Notes under the pieces: model-generated
The model's input: the letters and a program-made list of their open reading frames with translations, nothing else
What the model was told of the DNA's origin: nothing
Databases searched by the model: none
Made by a program: the position numbers and the translations under genes
Shown: positions 22,684 through 35,018 of the stretch, piece by piece
Position numbering within the stretch: the stretch's first letter is position 1
Layout: each line of letters starts with the position of its first letter
From: Mytilus galloprovincialis
Lineage: Eukaryota; Mollusca; Bivalvia; Mytilida; Mytilidae
Reading direction: 5' to 3'
Assembly: GCF_965363235.1 (NCBI RefSeq)
Contig: NC_134850.1
Location: forward strand, 30,654,102-30,718,101
Length of the DNA stretch: 64,000 bases

Positions 22684-25600
22684 TCACACATCGTCGATCT
22701 TTTCGTCGTCGCCATCATGATTATCATCGTCTTTGTGAATACCAACTGCCTGAGTTGGCCTAATGAAAAAACAAGCAAGAGCACTATACGATCGTTCACA
22801 TGTTTCAGGATGATTTTGCGGCGGTAAAAAATGCGTTACTTCAGTTTGTATTTTATTAATTTCAGCAGTTTGTTTTACTTGACTTGATCCTAGTTGTAGA
22901 GCTAGCCAATCGAATGCCTCTGTGATACCATCTCCGGTCAAGGCACTTATAGTGAATATATCTGGAACAAAAAAATAGATTATTGCTCTAGTAAATCATT
23001 TGAGTGAAAACATTAGTACAATAATAAATTAATATATATCCCTACCCCAAAAACATGTTTTTTTTTGTGTGCATGAGTTAGATATGTGGTGTATGTAGAC
23101 TCTTTTCATTTTAATATCCTCTCTCCTATCTTCAAGCCCGGGCTTTTTTTTTCATCTACCATCTTTTATGAAGTATTCCATAACCCTTCTCCCCTTTAAC
23201 AATCACATATCTCATTACTCCATTACCAAATGTACTTTTAAGCCCCAATCCCACTAGACCACGATCGCACCACGCTCACCGCGATCTAAAATAAATTTAT
23301 ATCGTGGTGAGGTCGCGGTATGAACGGCATGAAAATGTTAATTTTTGTTGCTTTCACGATGCTACTACGTCCTAATTACGCTTCTACAACGATCCCGCTA
23401 CGATTAAACCACGTTCTCACCGCGCTTATTCTGCGACCTCACAACGCTTATAAAGATCTTTCTACGCTCTTCACGCTCTCACTACGACCATACCACGAGT
23501 TATCCGATTGCAACACGATCGTACTGCGATTATAGCACGTTCTTACCACGATTATACTACGTTCATACCGCGATCTTACTACGTTATCAGCAATACCGTC
23601 AATATCGTGTTTCATATCAATATATATAGTTCCATTCCTTCTATTTCTGATTAAAACGGAGATTTCTCGGAAACAATACAGTCATGCCATCAAAATCTAC
23701 TAGAACACGTGGGCGTGGTGGTATGTTTGTGAGATCTCCCCCTTCCCCCCTATACCTCTAGCCAATGAAGAAAAGTAAACGCATAACAATACGCACATTA
23801 AACTTCAGTTCAAGAGAAGTCCGAGTCTGATGTCAGAAGATGTGGTTAAAGAAAATATTAAACAAAATGACAATAATACATAAATAACAACAGACTACTA
23901 GCAGTTAACTGACATGCCAGCTCCAATTAAACTGATACTATACACATAAGTAGTATAATACTTGTCATCAAGAGATGACCAATCAAACCTAAATTACAAC
24001 CTATTGCTGGTCCATAAAGCTCAAATGACGATATTTTAGTGAACGATAGCAGAGATGACACAGATGTGTCAATATATATAGGAAGATGTGGTATGAGTGC
24101 CAATGAGACAACTCGATCTCCATCAACGTAAAAATCTATAAAAGTAAACCATTATAGGCCAAGGTACGTCCTTTATTACGGAGCCTTGGCTCACACCGAA
24201 CAGAACGCTATAAAGGGCCCAAAAAATACTAATGTTAAACCATTTAAACGAGAAAAACCAACGGTCTAATCTATATAAAAACGAGAAGCATGGTTGAGCC
24301 GTTAGAGCAAATGGATAAATACATTCAGACAAACAAAATCTAGGGAGTTTTTTTTATACATTTTATGTGAAAATTACAATAGAAATGATGGTCGTAGTGT
24401 GAACGTAGTAAGTTCGTGAGAAGAGCGTGATAAGGACGGCAAGGGCGTGCTAGAATCGTACTATGGTCGTGAACAGCGTGGTAAAGTCGTAGTGGAAGCG
24501 TAGTTGGGTCGCAGTGAGAACGTGATGGTCGTAGTGAGGTCGTCATAACGTCGCTGTGAGATCGTAGCGCAATCTCTCCGAATAGAATCACGCTTTCGCT
24601 ACGTTCTCGCTACGATTGTACAGCGACCTTTGCGATCTTACTACGATCTTAGTGCGCTCTCACTACGCTTCTACTACGACCTGATTTCGCCACGACCACA
24701 CCACGATTGTTTTGAACATGTTCAAAGTTGTCCACGCTCTTCACGATCTTGAAGACCTCACCACGACCGTGGTACGACCTTACTGCGACCTACACGATCG
24801 TACCACGATCATCAATATTTGCATTTTTTTCCACAGATCGTAGTGCGATCGTGGCCTAGTGGGACTAGGGTATTAAATCAGCCGTGTCTTAACGGGTGCT
24901 ATATATACATTGATCCCAATTCAACATCATAATTTACATCTTAGTAAAGGTTCCCGATTCAACTAAACAACATAATTTTCATATTAGTAAAAACCTCCTA
25001 TTCAACTAAACAACATTACTTTCATCTTGATAGATGAATTGTGTTAGACAATTTGTATTTCCATTTTACATACGTCGGTGATTTTTAATTTCATTAAAAT
25101 ATAAAAAAGCGTAATACTTTATCTGCAGTCTGTACTTTGAGTTTGCTTTTAGCAATTATGAGTATATTTCATAAACATCTAAGATTGTTCTAGTTGTATC
25201 TGTGATATTTTTATTTTCCCTTATTACCGATATTTTCCTTTTTCTGATCTCATTTAATTGTATATGAAAGCATATTGTTACTCGGCTGATCGATAGTAAA
25301 ACATGGGGGAGGGTAGAGTCTTTGATATTTTTTTTACCACGCAACACATTGATGCGTTTTTCCATGTCATAAACCCTCGAGCTTTGGCCTATTCATTTGT
25401 TCGGACAACGTATAAATCCCAGTCCCCCTTTTAATCATATATACTTACTCCATCTTCGCTTTAAATTATTTAAAGCCAAAGAATCAGATATCTCTTGAAG
25501 ACTCATTCCATCTTCAATGTCTGATTTATTTGCAAGGAATAAGAACACTGCATCTTTGAGATCTTCAGATTTTAATGCTGGTTTTATGACGTCATATGTG

Positions 25601-28600
25601 ACCTCCTCCAGCCGTTCTCTGTCACCACGGTCTATCATGATAACGACCGCATTACTGCCCTTGTAGTAATGTTGACACAATGGGCGCTACAAAAAAAGAA
25701 GAAAATAGAATAAGAAAAAATACTTAGCAAATGTCCAGAGATATACCCAACAAAATAAAAAATAAAATACCACGAAAGGTACTTGCAATAACATTAACGA
25801 TGCCAATTTTACAGCGCGAGATACGCATTTCGACAATTAATGTTTTATCAGTGAAGTTCGAGGCCAAAATATTTAAAAATCCAAAACCCAATACTAGCAC
25901 AAAATGGCTGTAACAAAATATACAAATAACATACCATTTTACCGCCAAATCCAAGGTCCCACGCATTGAGAGATAAGTCTTTATATTGAAACGATTCAAC
26001 GTTGAAACCTGAAATAAAGAAATACATATATGTAACATGTATGAGATGTAGTCTTCTGATTTGTTATAGTTTGTTCTTATGTTATTCTATACCACGACTG
26101 TCCCAGGTGAGGAGAAGTTTGGGATCTCGCTAACATGTTTAACCCCGCCACATTATGTATGTATGTGTCTGTCCCAAGTTAGATGCCTGTAATTCAGTGG
26201 TTGTCGTTTGTTGAGGTGTTACATATTTGTTTTTCGTTAATTTTTTTGTACGTAAATTAGGCCCTTAGTTTTCTCGTTTGAATTGTTTTACATTTTTCAT
26301 TTCGGGGCCTTTATTAGCTGACTATGCGGTATGGGCTTTGCAAGCTTATTGTTAAAGGCCGTATGGTGAACTATAGTTGTTAATTTCTGTGTCATTTTGA
26401 CATTCTGGAGAGTTGTCTCATTGGCAACCATACCAAAACCACGACGATATGAGACGACTTTATATTCTTTAGACAACTGAGATTATTAAAAAACATGTGT
26501 TATCTAAGCATTGAAGTAATAAATGATTACTTTATCTTTTCTCTTGTTTTTAAAAGAACCATTATTATATTTGATAAAACAAGAATATAGTGTCATTATT
26601 TAAAATAATGCACTTACCACTTTCAAAAGATGTTTTATAGTTATGAAATCTTAATTGCGTCAATCTCTTTTTCTGTCATCAAATTGATACCTTATCAATG
26701 CTATTGTATCGCAATAGGACTTGCTTTACTGAACTATCTTGTCTTTTCTGGTTTAATTGCCAAAACCTGATTTTTTGGCTGATAGATGATAACACTTACA
26801 TCGCGATAAATTGATTTATAAAGTATTCTTAAAAGCATTATAATTCTGTACATTCATAGTATTTTCTAAGCACACGTGAGTGGGATGAATAGTATATGAC
26901 AACATAAAACTAATATTACGTGGTAATAGCCACTTTTCATTTTTTACAAATTGTTGTTTACGTGGTAATAGCCACTTCTTATTATTGTAATTGTTGTTTT
27001 GTATAGTTGCATTGTTTACATCAATGCACTATTACATGTTGGCATCTGAGATGTCTATGTAATTACCTACAGTCATGTTATATAAAATATACATCAATAT
27101 CAAATAAGCATAGCAATTATAAATAACTTTTAGCATATTTTTCATCAACGAACCGGAAGCCGAGTAGATATGACACTCACCAATTGTTGGCGTAGCCTTT
27201 ATTGGTTCTCCCAACTTTAGCCTGTATAACAATGTTGTTTTGCCAACTGATTCCAGACCTTGAAAAAAAAAATAAACGTGATTAATAAATCGACCTGGCT
27301 CGATGTACTATTTCAATTTTTGTTTTTTAGGGATTTTTGGCTTTTTTTCTGTACCACTGAAAAACCTCAAATTTGCCATTTCTGAGACGACCATTGAGGA
27401 CTCAACCTTTTCTTTATCGTTTGCATTTGATGTTAATAACTAATTTTATTATCAGCCTTCGTGTTGCGTTTTTTAGAAGACCGTGAAATGAATAGAATTC
27501 ACTCAGTGGTTTTGGACATTTGTTATTGATACTTGAACTGTATCATAAACTTGAATAGTAACTTGATGCTTACCCTGACAAGATAGAAGCATTTTGTTGT
27601 TAAAATTCTTATAGTTGGCAACTGCAATGAATTAATATAAATTTAGAAGGTATCGTTATCTGTTTTCCCTCATCGTAATAAATTTTAGACAAGATAAATA
27701 CATGTTTGATCTTATGTGCAATTTTATCATTTAATAATGAAAAAACTAACGCACGTGTCATTAGAAACACGTGGAAGATCAATTTCTTCTGCTATATCAA
27801 CAATCCATCTGACGTGTGAATGATGCAAGCTTAGGTTGTCAAGGTAGTTTGTTATGGAGATGCATCATCACGGCATGATAATGAGTGGATGATTGGAGGT
27901 AGTTTTTTTAAAGTGTGATGTATATTTGTTTTGTTATTACTATTTAGAAGTCAAGTTCGGGGTTTAAATGGGGGATCATGAAAACTAAAAAAAATATAAT
28001 ATTATGGCAATGTTTCAGATGTTTAGATAGTTAATTAATCTTGCAAAAGTTCAGATGATCTTGATTCGGCTAGTGAATATCGACTCGTGCTGTCGTTTAG
28101 TATTAAAATATGAAAAACACTGTAATATTTTACTTCTAAATCAGATTTTTATCATATGAGACCATTTAGAAAAAATAAGAAAGGTTATAATTTGGTCAGA
28201 ATAAAAGTATACAAGTTATAATTTGTATGTTATAAAAAATAGATATATATTAAATCTAAGAGAGTGTATATGAAAAAAAAAAAAACACACTACACTTATT
28301 GTAATTCATATGCCGAATCCGTGATAATAAGAAAACATATGTACTGTTACACCACTGTCCCAGGTATGGGGGAGGGTTTGGATCCCGCTTAAATGTTTAA
28401 ACCCGCCACATTCTGTATGTATGTCCCTGTCCCAAATCAGGAGCTTGTAATTCAGTGGTTGTCGTTTGTTGATGTGTTACATATTTGTTTTTTGTGTTAC
28501 ACATTTGTTTTTCGTTCATTTTTGTACATACATTAGGCCGTTAGTTTTCTTTTTTGAATTGTGTTACATTGGTCATTTCGGGGCCTTTTATAGCTGACTT

Positions 28601-31600
28601 TGCGGTATGGGTTTGCTCATTGTTGAAGGCCGTACGGTGACCTATAGAGTTGTCAATTCCTGTGTCATTTTGTCTCTTGTGGAGAGTTGTCTCATAGGCA
28701 ACCATACCACATCTTCTTTTTTATAATAAAAATTTCGTGTGTCTTTCATTGATATTAACAGAAATTAGTGTTTTTATTCACAGATATTGATGATTCGTAG
28801 CTATGCCAACACCTGTTTTCCTATTTATATTGACGTAGATATGTTTTACACTGTAAATAATGTACATATAACTAGTTTCATAGACGAATTTTCTGTAACG
28901 AACTTATGTTTTAATGTTATAAAGTCTCTTATAATTCTGTATGAAATAGCTCTATATTTCAAACCCATTTTACGCACTCAACTTGAAGTTATGTTTTTAT
29001 ATTATTGAGACACGAGACTTTGAATAAAATATCGTGACAACTGCATTTCCATAGTTTAATGCGATAATAACGGCCCAAAAATGTGGATACAGAGCTTTTC
29101 TCATATGTGGAAAAATAGGCAAGACTTGAAATAGTACATGCATGTATATATATAAAAAAGAAGATGTGGTATGATTGCCAATGAGACAAACTCTCCACAA
29201 GAGACCAAAATGACACCGAAATTAACAACTATGGGTCACCGTACGGCCTTCAACAATGAGCAAAGTCCATACCGCATAGTCAGCTATAAAAGGCCCCGAA
29301 ATGACAATGTAAAACAATTAAAACGAGAAAACTAGCTGGAAGTACATTTTTGTAAGACCAGACATGACAATTATAAGACATGCCATAGTACTGTTGCAGT
29401 ATACTCCCACTTCCTGAAAAAACAAGTAATTTTTATTTCCTTTTTCCCTCTGCGTATTTTGAAGGTGCTTTGTTTTGAAAAAGTCAATTGTATTTCCCCT
29501 TTCCTTGTAAGTATATATAAAAGATGTTTTATTTTTAACAATATCAATATAAACCCTCAAAATATCCCGTTTGTATAATTGTTGATTTCCTGATATTAAT
29601 GATAAACGTTTTTTCGATTTAAGTCCAATAGAGTAAAACATCCGTTGGAATTTCTTCCTCTTATTTATTTTTCTTACGGTTTTCGTATGCATGTACATGA
29701 CAATAAATATAGGTCTTGAAATAAGACCTGAGACATTATCTATATACATGTAAATACTGTATACATATTTGAAAGACTAGAGAAATAATCAAGTTCTAAA
29801 ATAACCATGAACAAACGAATGCTCGAATGAGTGAAATGTATGGGTGTAACTTAAGATAAATTGATAAACTAGCAAATGCATAAATAATTATTTTTCTTTC
29901 AAAACACCAGTTGATTATTTTAGTTACAAGATAACCAAATAACGGAAAATATGAATGAATGCTGCCAATCAAGGGCCATATATTCTTATTCTTTAAAAAA
30001 AGATCCTAAAAACAAACGATTTTTTACATGTAATAATAAATGAAAGACGAGGACAATCGTTTTATCTTATTTCCCCGAAGATTACACATACATATATTGT
30101 CAAAGCTCAGTCTACGACAATTCTACGTTTTCATCAATATCAAATATCAGCTGAAATTCATTATCAATCAAAACAGATTGCTTCAAACAGATAGTACAAC
30201 CATGTAAATTTGTGCGTAACGGAATTCTATTGTGCCTATATGATTTGTCATGAACAATTAATTAACGGAATTCTACTTTGTACACGTTTTGTATTTTTAA
30301 TTATGACACAGAAGCTGGGTGCAGAGTGGGAAAAAAAGAAATTAATTTCAATCGATTTTCCTGATCTAAATAAACTCGAGTATAATACCTGTCGATGACT
30401 CATTGCTGTGTGTCATAGACCTTTCAATGCCAAAGTATGATCACAGAGATTTCAATGATTATTCTAAACAGCGTATATATTTTTTAAACAACAATGAAAC
30501 ATACGCCTTCCTGTTCAAAGTCTTCTGTTCTCATTTAAGCACATATAAGCTAAAACCGGTATATTTTAAAACAAAATTTGTATAAGGTTTAAAACAAAAA
30601 CAAAAATATATAAAATGGGGGAGGAGGAGGGAGGGCCTCCCCGATGGTCATTATAACGCGACATATATGATGAAAACATATGATTTAAACAAGCATCAGT
30701 CCAAACGTTGCCAGATAACTAGCCCCGACCTCTTTTTTTTATAATCCTGTGTCTGCACCTGTCCAGAGACACCGAATGAGAAATTTGTTAACATCTGAAA
30801 ACGTGCTTTCAATTTCAATATTGGAAAACTATTTTTTTAACAGATGTAAACATGTTTCTTGGAAGCAGAATCGTCCCGATATAACTGCTTAATAAGGCGT
30901 TCCAACCACCTGACCCCCTTTTCGATCAGCCACTGATTGTTGAAAACTGAACATAATCATGTTGACGTTTGGATGTCCTTTGGTTGTCAATGTCGTTCGG
31001 TTGCTGTCTCATAAACGTCTACCCCAAATCCGTGTTTATTCTTATGTTTATTAATGAAGTTAACATATTATCTACTGTGCATGAAACCACTCAATTTACT
31101 GTATATATATATAGCATGTACTTTGTGGTACTTCAAAATGCCATGCTATTTGATTGTCGTGCATAAATTAGAAAAGTAAATACATTGGTGCTCAATGTCC
31201 CTCCCCCTTTTTGATAATATTGATACAAGATGGTTCGGTAAGTAACTAATTAACTAAATTAGAGAGTGTAGCAAGTCACGAATTTGCTTTATTGTTTTCA
31301 AATAAATCTGTCACATATGTATCTAGATTCTGGCCAATTGCAGGGGCTAATCTAGACTTTTTAAAACACAAAGGGGGGGGGGGGGGCTACACAGAGAAAG
31401 GGGGATTTCAACTATATGTCCCCATTCAAATGCATTGATCGTCAATATAAAAGGGGGCTCCAACCCCTGGAATCTTCCATAGATAAGCCACTGAATTGAT
31501 CCACCATACGCTCTGAAAACTGGGGAATAAAAAAATCTGGATATATGGTCACACTTGAGGCATTCCTTATCACTTCTGGTAACTGATAAGGGGGAACCTG

Positions 31601-32967
31601 TACTGCCCAAAACTTCAGTTTTAAGTGTTCCTTGTTCGTTGGTTTAACAATATACCCGTGTGTTTTTTCTCAGTTTTGTATTCTGCTTTGATCTCTAGCT
31701 TTATATGCTCCCTTTACCAATTTTTGTCCGTCATCTTCAATCTTCTGCTATGTAGAATCATTGCATACACAGTAGAAAGTTTGTTACCTTGCGTTCGCAA
31801 ACTCCTCAAAACCCAACGATTCAATGAAACTTTCACACAATGTAAGTGCAAAAAGAATTGTACATTCCTTTTATTTTGTGGGTTTTCCACAAGGCAAAGT
31901 TTGAACATTACGACCGCCGTGTATAAACGTTTAAGGAGGACAGGAAGGATATGATTGTCAGGCTAATTGGGCGTGCCTATCAATCTCTTTTCTTTTAAAT
32001 TTAGCACCCCATTATTATATTTTCTTTATTGGTTTTGCCTATTATTCTCTAATCTTTATATTTAAGCACTTCATTATTGGATATTCTTTTTTTATTTTTT
32101 TGGGTCTATTTTTGTCATCTTTTATCCCTTCAAGTATTATTCTCTATTCCATTATCCCAGCTAAGACATGATATAGGCTGTACTTGAAGTGTTTCAAACG
32201 GGGTTCAGTTTCATGAAGATTAGCACTTACAAATATGTCTGCTCTTCATCTCAAAGTCACTACGAAAGCATAATGCAAAAAACTGACAACCAAACACATC
32301 CCTACAACTTCATGACGGCCCTTAAGTACCCATTTTATCGAAATCCTTTCAGTTGCTACACTGCCCCTAGCACCGACTCGAGTGGGGTTACTTGTTAGAT
32401 ATCACGACCACTGTACATTTTTGTATTTAATTAAGAACACAGATGCATGGTAAATTCAACAAATCTATATTGATCTATATGTATTTGTAAGTAAAAACAT
32501 ATCTATGTGACGTAAAACATTATTTGTTTTTCATGTGCAAGCATAAAAATACATGTATTTTCAATATGGAATATGCATTTGTGATGTATTTACATTATTA
32601 TAAGAGTGTAGATGAAATGCACACCTCGAGCAGTGCCAGACACTAAACGCCTGTCTGATGTTATTATTTTCAAACAGATGTCTACATACAAAAAAAAGCA
32701 GGGGTAAATTTAGAAGAACTAATAAAACAAATTCGTGAACCATTATTTTTTATGCGTTTTCTAGTTAATTATAATAAAAACCTGAAATTAGTATAACATA
32801 CAAAATGTTAATTAAAAAAATAATGATTATAAATTTGAATAGTACGTATAATATATAATTTTATTTAACTTACCTAATAAAAGTATTCTTATTTCCTTTG
32901 ATCTGTATTTAGAAATTTTATTCCATGCTTGTCCCATCACTTTTGTAAACAAACCATTTCTAACCAT
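22684..32967 (-). CDS. ARF-like small GTPase with altered switch II and acidic tail (5 exons)
   Basis: The coding exons are 32874-32967, 27181-27258, 25935-26008, 25449-25686 and 22684-22961, all GT-AG with consistent phases, giving 253 residues. G1 is GLESVGKTT at 32-40, the switch I threonine is T56 in PTIGFNVE (55-62), G4 is NKSD at 135-138, and G5 is SALTGDG at 167-173. The fold is therefore ARF/ARL. Switch II reads WDLGFGGKMRPL (74-85) where ARF1 has WDVGGQDKIRPL, so the catalytic glutamine position is Gly79. The second residue is Val, not Gly, so classical N-myristoylation is not expected. ARF proteins are about 180 residues; here 186-253 is an extra tail ending in Asp-rich IHKDDDNHDGDDEKIDDV. 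Membrane-traffic or ciliary roles typical of the family are possible but not shown. The exact ARL subfamily is not recognised. Confidence 0.88.
23684..23720 (+). other. Possible short first exon inside the TTAA element
   Basis: ATG opens MPSKSTRTRGRG followed by a donor-like G|GTATGT. The basic Arg-Gly text resembles the start of a nuclear or DNA-binding protein, but only 12 codons are present and no partner exon was found. Chance is a real alternative. Confidence 0.2.
24075..24330 (+). repeat. Dispersed repeat family A, nested in the TTAA element
   Basis: AGATGTGGTATGAGTGCCAA at the start, then TACGTCCTTTATTACGGAGC and TATAAAGGGCCC. It interrupts the centre of the TTAA element, so it is younger. 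Confidence 0.85.
26083..26450 (-). repeat. Dispersed repeat family A, reverse copy
   Basis: Reads ACCACGACTGTCCCAGGTGA through GTTGTCTCATTGGCAACCAT on the plus strand, the inverse of the family start. It lies in intron 2 of the GTPase gene. A nearby duplicate of ACGTGGTAATAGCCACTT occurs at about 26919 and 26959. Confidence 0.85.
28345..28720 (-). repeat. Dispersed repeat family A, reverse copy
   Basis: Same subfamily and orientation as 26083-26450, sharing AAACCCGCCACATTCTGTAT and GTTGTCTCATAGGCAACCAT. It contains a small internal duplication of ACATATTTGTTTTT. Intron 1 of the GTPase gene. Confidence 0.85.
29140..29340 (+). repeat. Dispersed repeat family A, 5' part
   Basis: AAGATGTGGTATGATTGCCA then CACCGTACGGCCTTCAACAA and AGGCCCCGAAATGAC. 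From 29341 to 31330 no supported feature is seen; the 143-codon minus-strand frame at 29318-29749 is discussed among the rejected items. Confidence 0.85.
31338..31495. mobile_element. G/C-run MITE (family D), degenerate
   Basis: A 14-base G run, then CCCCATTCAAATGCATTGAT and AAGGGGGCTCCAACCCCTGG, the reverse-oriented core of the family seen at 17609. Terminal repeats are worn. Intron 1 of the GTPase gene. From 31496 to 32870 no gene-like sequence stands out. Confidence 0.6.
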
Positions 32968-34154
32968 GGTTTAATAACATTGTGTCATAGTCTTGAATAC
33001 AATCAGCATCCTTCATCATAGTCTAAATATAACCTGAAGTTGGAGAGTTCCGAATAACGACACACTTAATCATAAGCGGAGGTGTTTTCTTAATTTTGAA
33101 AAATGTCAATTTCTTGACGATCTATTCATTCAAACTTAAAAACCTTAAACCATAATTGATTACGAAATGAACAACTTGAAATCGATTCTTGCATCTTAAC
33201 AGTCACGGTTAAAGAATAATAAACTGCTGCGATGTAGTAATATCTCTGCTATTCAGCAGGTTGGTTTTGAATCAATAACAAGGTGAAATATCGAATTTTA
33301 ATGTTAGATATTTCATTTGAAAATACATAGACAAAAATTGGTTTCAAGGCAGTGAAAGCGAAAGCGAAAAAGACGTTCAAATGGTTAACATTTTACAGTC
33401 TAACATAAATACAATCGAGTGGTCATTTGTCACTCGGTTGTTTGCGGCCCAAGAGTGTAAGACTTTATTTAGATGCAAATAAAAAATAAAATGTTTTTGA
33501 AAAATATCTAATTGAAATTTAACGGCAGAATTGAAATGACGCTTTCTATTATAGAAGATGTCTTAAAAAAATCGAAGCAGAACTAGTGAATAACATAAGA
33601 ACTTCGGACCTGCCATTTTTTTGCGTCCCCCCCCCCTTTTTTATCCAAAATCCGTTATTTTTTTATTTTCGATTATTTTCAATTATTTTCGAAGCTTACT
33701 ATATAATATATATCAGTGACCGCTTTGGATAATAACCTTGGAATTGTTAGTAACTGGCAAATACAAGTTAGTTGTAGTATATTTAAGTTCGTATAAAACA
33801 AACTGAAAACGCGAAAATAATTGAAATTAACGCAACGATAGGGAGACAATTATAACGTATAGTAGAGATCTTCCTGGTAAAACAAAAGGTAAAAATAACT
33901 GATCATATAAACATGAAATATTTCAAACGGGTTTTCGTTTGGTGTTAAGAAAGTTAGCGGAAATCTCTGAAAATTTTACAGACTCCATCACTAGCTGGTT
34001 GACTGTTATCTGGTTAACAACTCTGATTAAAATTCAGACCTATATCAACTCGTGTGCTTGTATGAGTATAATGAAAACAGAGACTGACATTTTATTTAGC
34101 TATTGGGAACACAGGCAGAATTTTTTTCCCTATATACAAATGTACCTCCATGGA

Positions 34155-34300
34155 TTTTTTATTTTTACATACTTGATTCGCATAAGATTTTTTATTCAGT
34201 TTACATACTTGATTCGCATAGGATTTTTTATTTATATACATACTTGATTCGCATAGGATTTTTTATTTTTACATACTTGATTCGCATAGGATTTTTTTAA
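34155..34300. repeat. Minisatellite, about 35-bp unit, four copies
   Basis: Units of TACATACTTGATTCGCATA followed by a T-rich spacer, at about 34168, 34202, 34238 and 34271. The Tyr-Leu-Ile-Arg frames across it are repeat artefacts. From 32968 to 34154 I see no feature beyond AT-rich sequence and a C run near 33630. Confidence 0.9.
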
Positions 34301-34719
34301 TATAAAAAAATCATCAGGGTTAAATTCCCACTGAAAACAAATATTTCATCAATGAAATTCCAGTCAGATATTCTCATGAATATCCTTTTCAAATTAGATA
34401 CAAATTTTTATTAAATCTGATACAGATTTGTCATTGGAGAACGTTTCAACTGAGACACTATACACATGCATCAACAAGCGTCATTATGGGGTAAAGGGGT
34501 TGGCGTCAAAGGCGTCATTATGGAGGAAAGGGTTCATATAACAGGTATATATACAGGGAGAAAATTATGAGACAAGTGCATGTGATTGGGAATAACTGTT
34601 TTACAGACGATGACTGATATGTTTCAATTAACGCAATCAAATCCCGTTCTTGTTTCGTTCTCGTTTCCTAGATATGACCTATCAAAGTAGATTTATCAGT
34701 GAGTTTTTTACTTACGTGA

Positions 34720-34880
34720 TGAGCAACAGGACGGTTGCCACAAGTAGAGCAGGATATGAAAACCCTTCCGAAGCATCTGAGATCACCTCGTTTTTTTTTT
34801 TGTGGGATTCGTGTTATTTAGTCTTTGTTTTTCTATGTTTTGTTTCATGTACAGTGTCCGATTGTATTTTTTTCGTTTTT
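34720..34880 (+). repeat. Dispersed repeat family B
   Basis: GTTGCCACAAGTAGAGCAGG, CCTTCCGAAGCATCTGAGAT and TGTGGGATTCGTGTTATTTA parallel the copy at 20275. It lies just left of the CAGGG-ended element. Confidence 0.65.
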
Positions 34881-35018
34881 CGTTTTCTTACCATGGTATT
34901 GTCAGTTTGTGTTTGGCTAATGCGTTTTTGGTATTCTTTTGGTATATATTTCAGGGCCATAACTAGGGTTAGAATTCAGGGGAGGCAGGGGTTTGGGGCC
35001 GGCGATTGAGCCCCCTTT

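Larger units (their letters stand above)
23242..24872. mobile_element. TTAA-flanked non-autonomous transposon with 11-bp-phased CpG repeats
   Basis: Terminal inverted repeats near AATCCCACTAGACCACGATC (left) and GATCGTGGCCTAGTGGGACT (right), with TTAA at 23238-23241 and 24873-24876. TTAA suggests a piggyBac or Kolobok type; no transposase is seen. About 23260-23585 and 24590-24800 carry degenerate ACGATCTTACT-type units with CG recurring mostly every 11 bp, and about 24385-24575 carries the same motif inverted. The centre (23586-24070) has a possible mini-exon at 23684-23720. A family A repeat is inserted at 24075-24330. The element lies in intron 4 of the GTPase gene. Confidence 0.75.

Noticed and set aside
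23320-24591. Frames of 71 and 83 codons rich in Arg, Leu and His
   Set aside because: They read the 11-bp CpG repeat of the transposon arms.
29318-29749. 143-codon minus-strand frame, the longest outside tandem repeats
   Set aside because: Low-complexity Lys/Ile/Tyr composition, no family motif, overlaps the end of a family A repeat and lies within an intron of the GTPase gene on the same strand.
31625-31954. 109-codon plus-strand frame with hydrophobic stretches
   Set aside because: No recognisable motif; lies in an intron on the opposite strand; hydrophobic text is expected from T-rich DNA.
34140-34300. Direct repeats considered as a CRISPR-like array
   Set aside because: Spacers are short T-rich variants of the same unit in eukaryotic DNA; it is a minisatellite.
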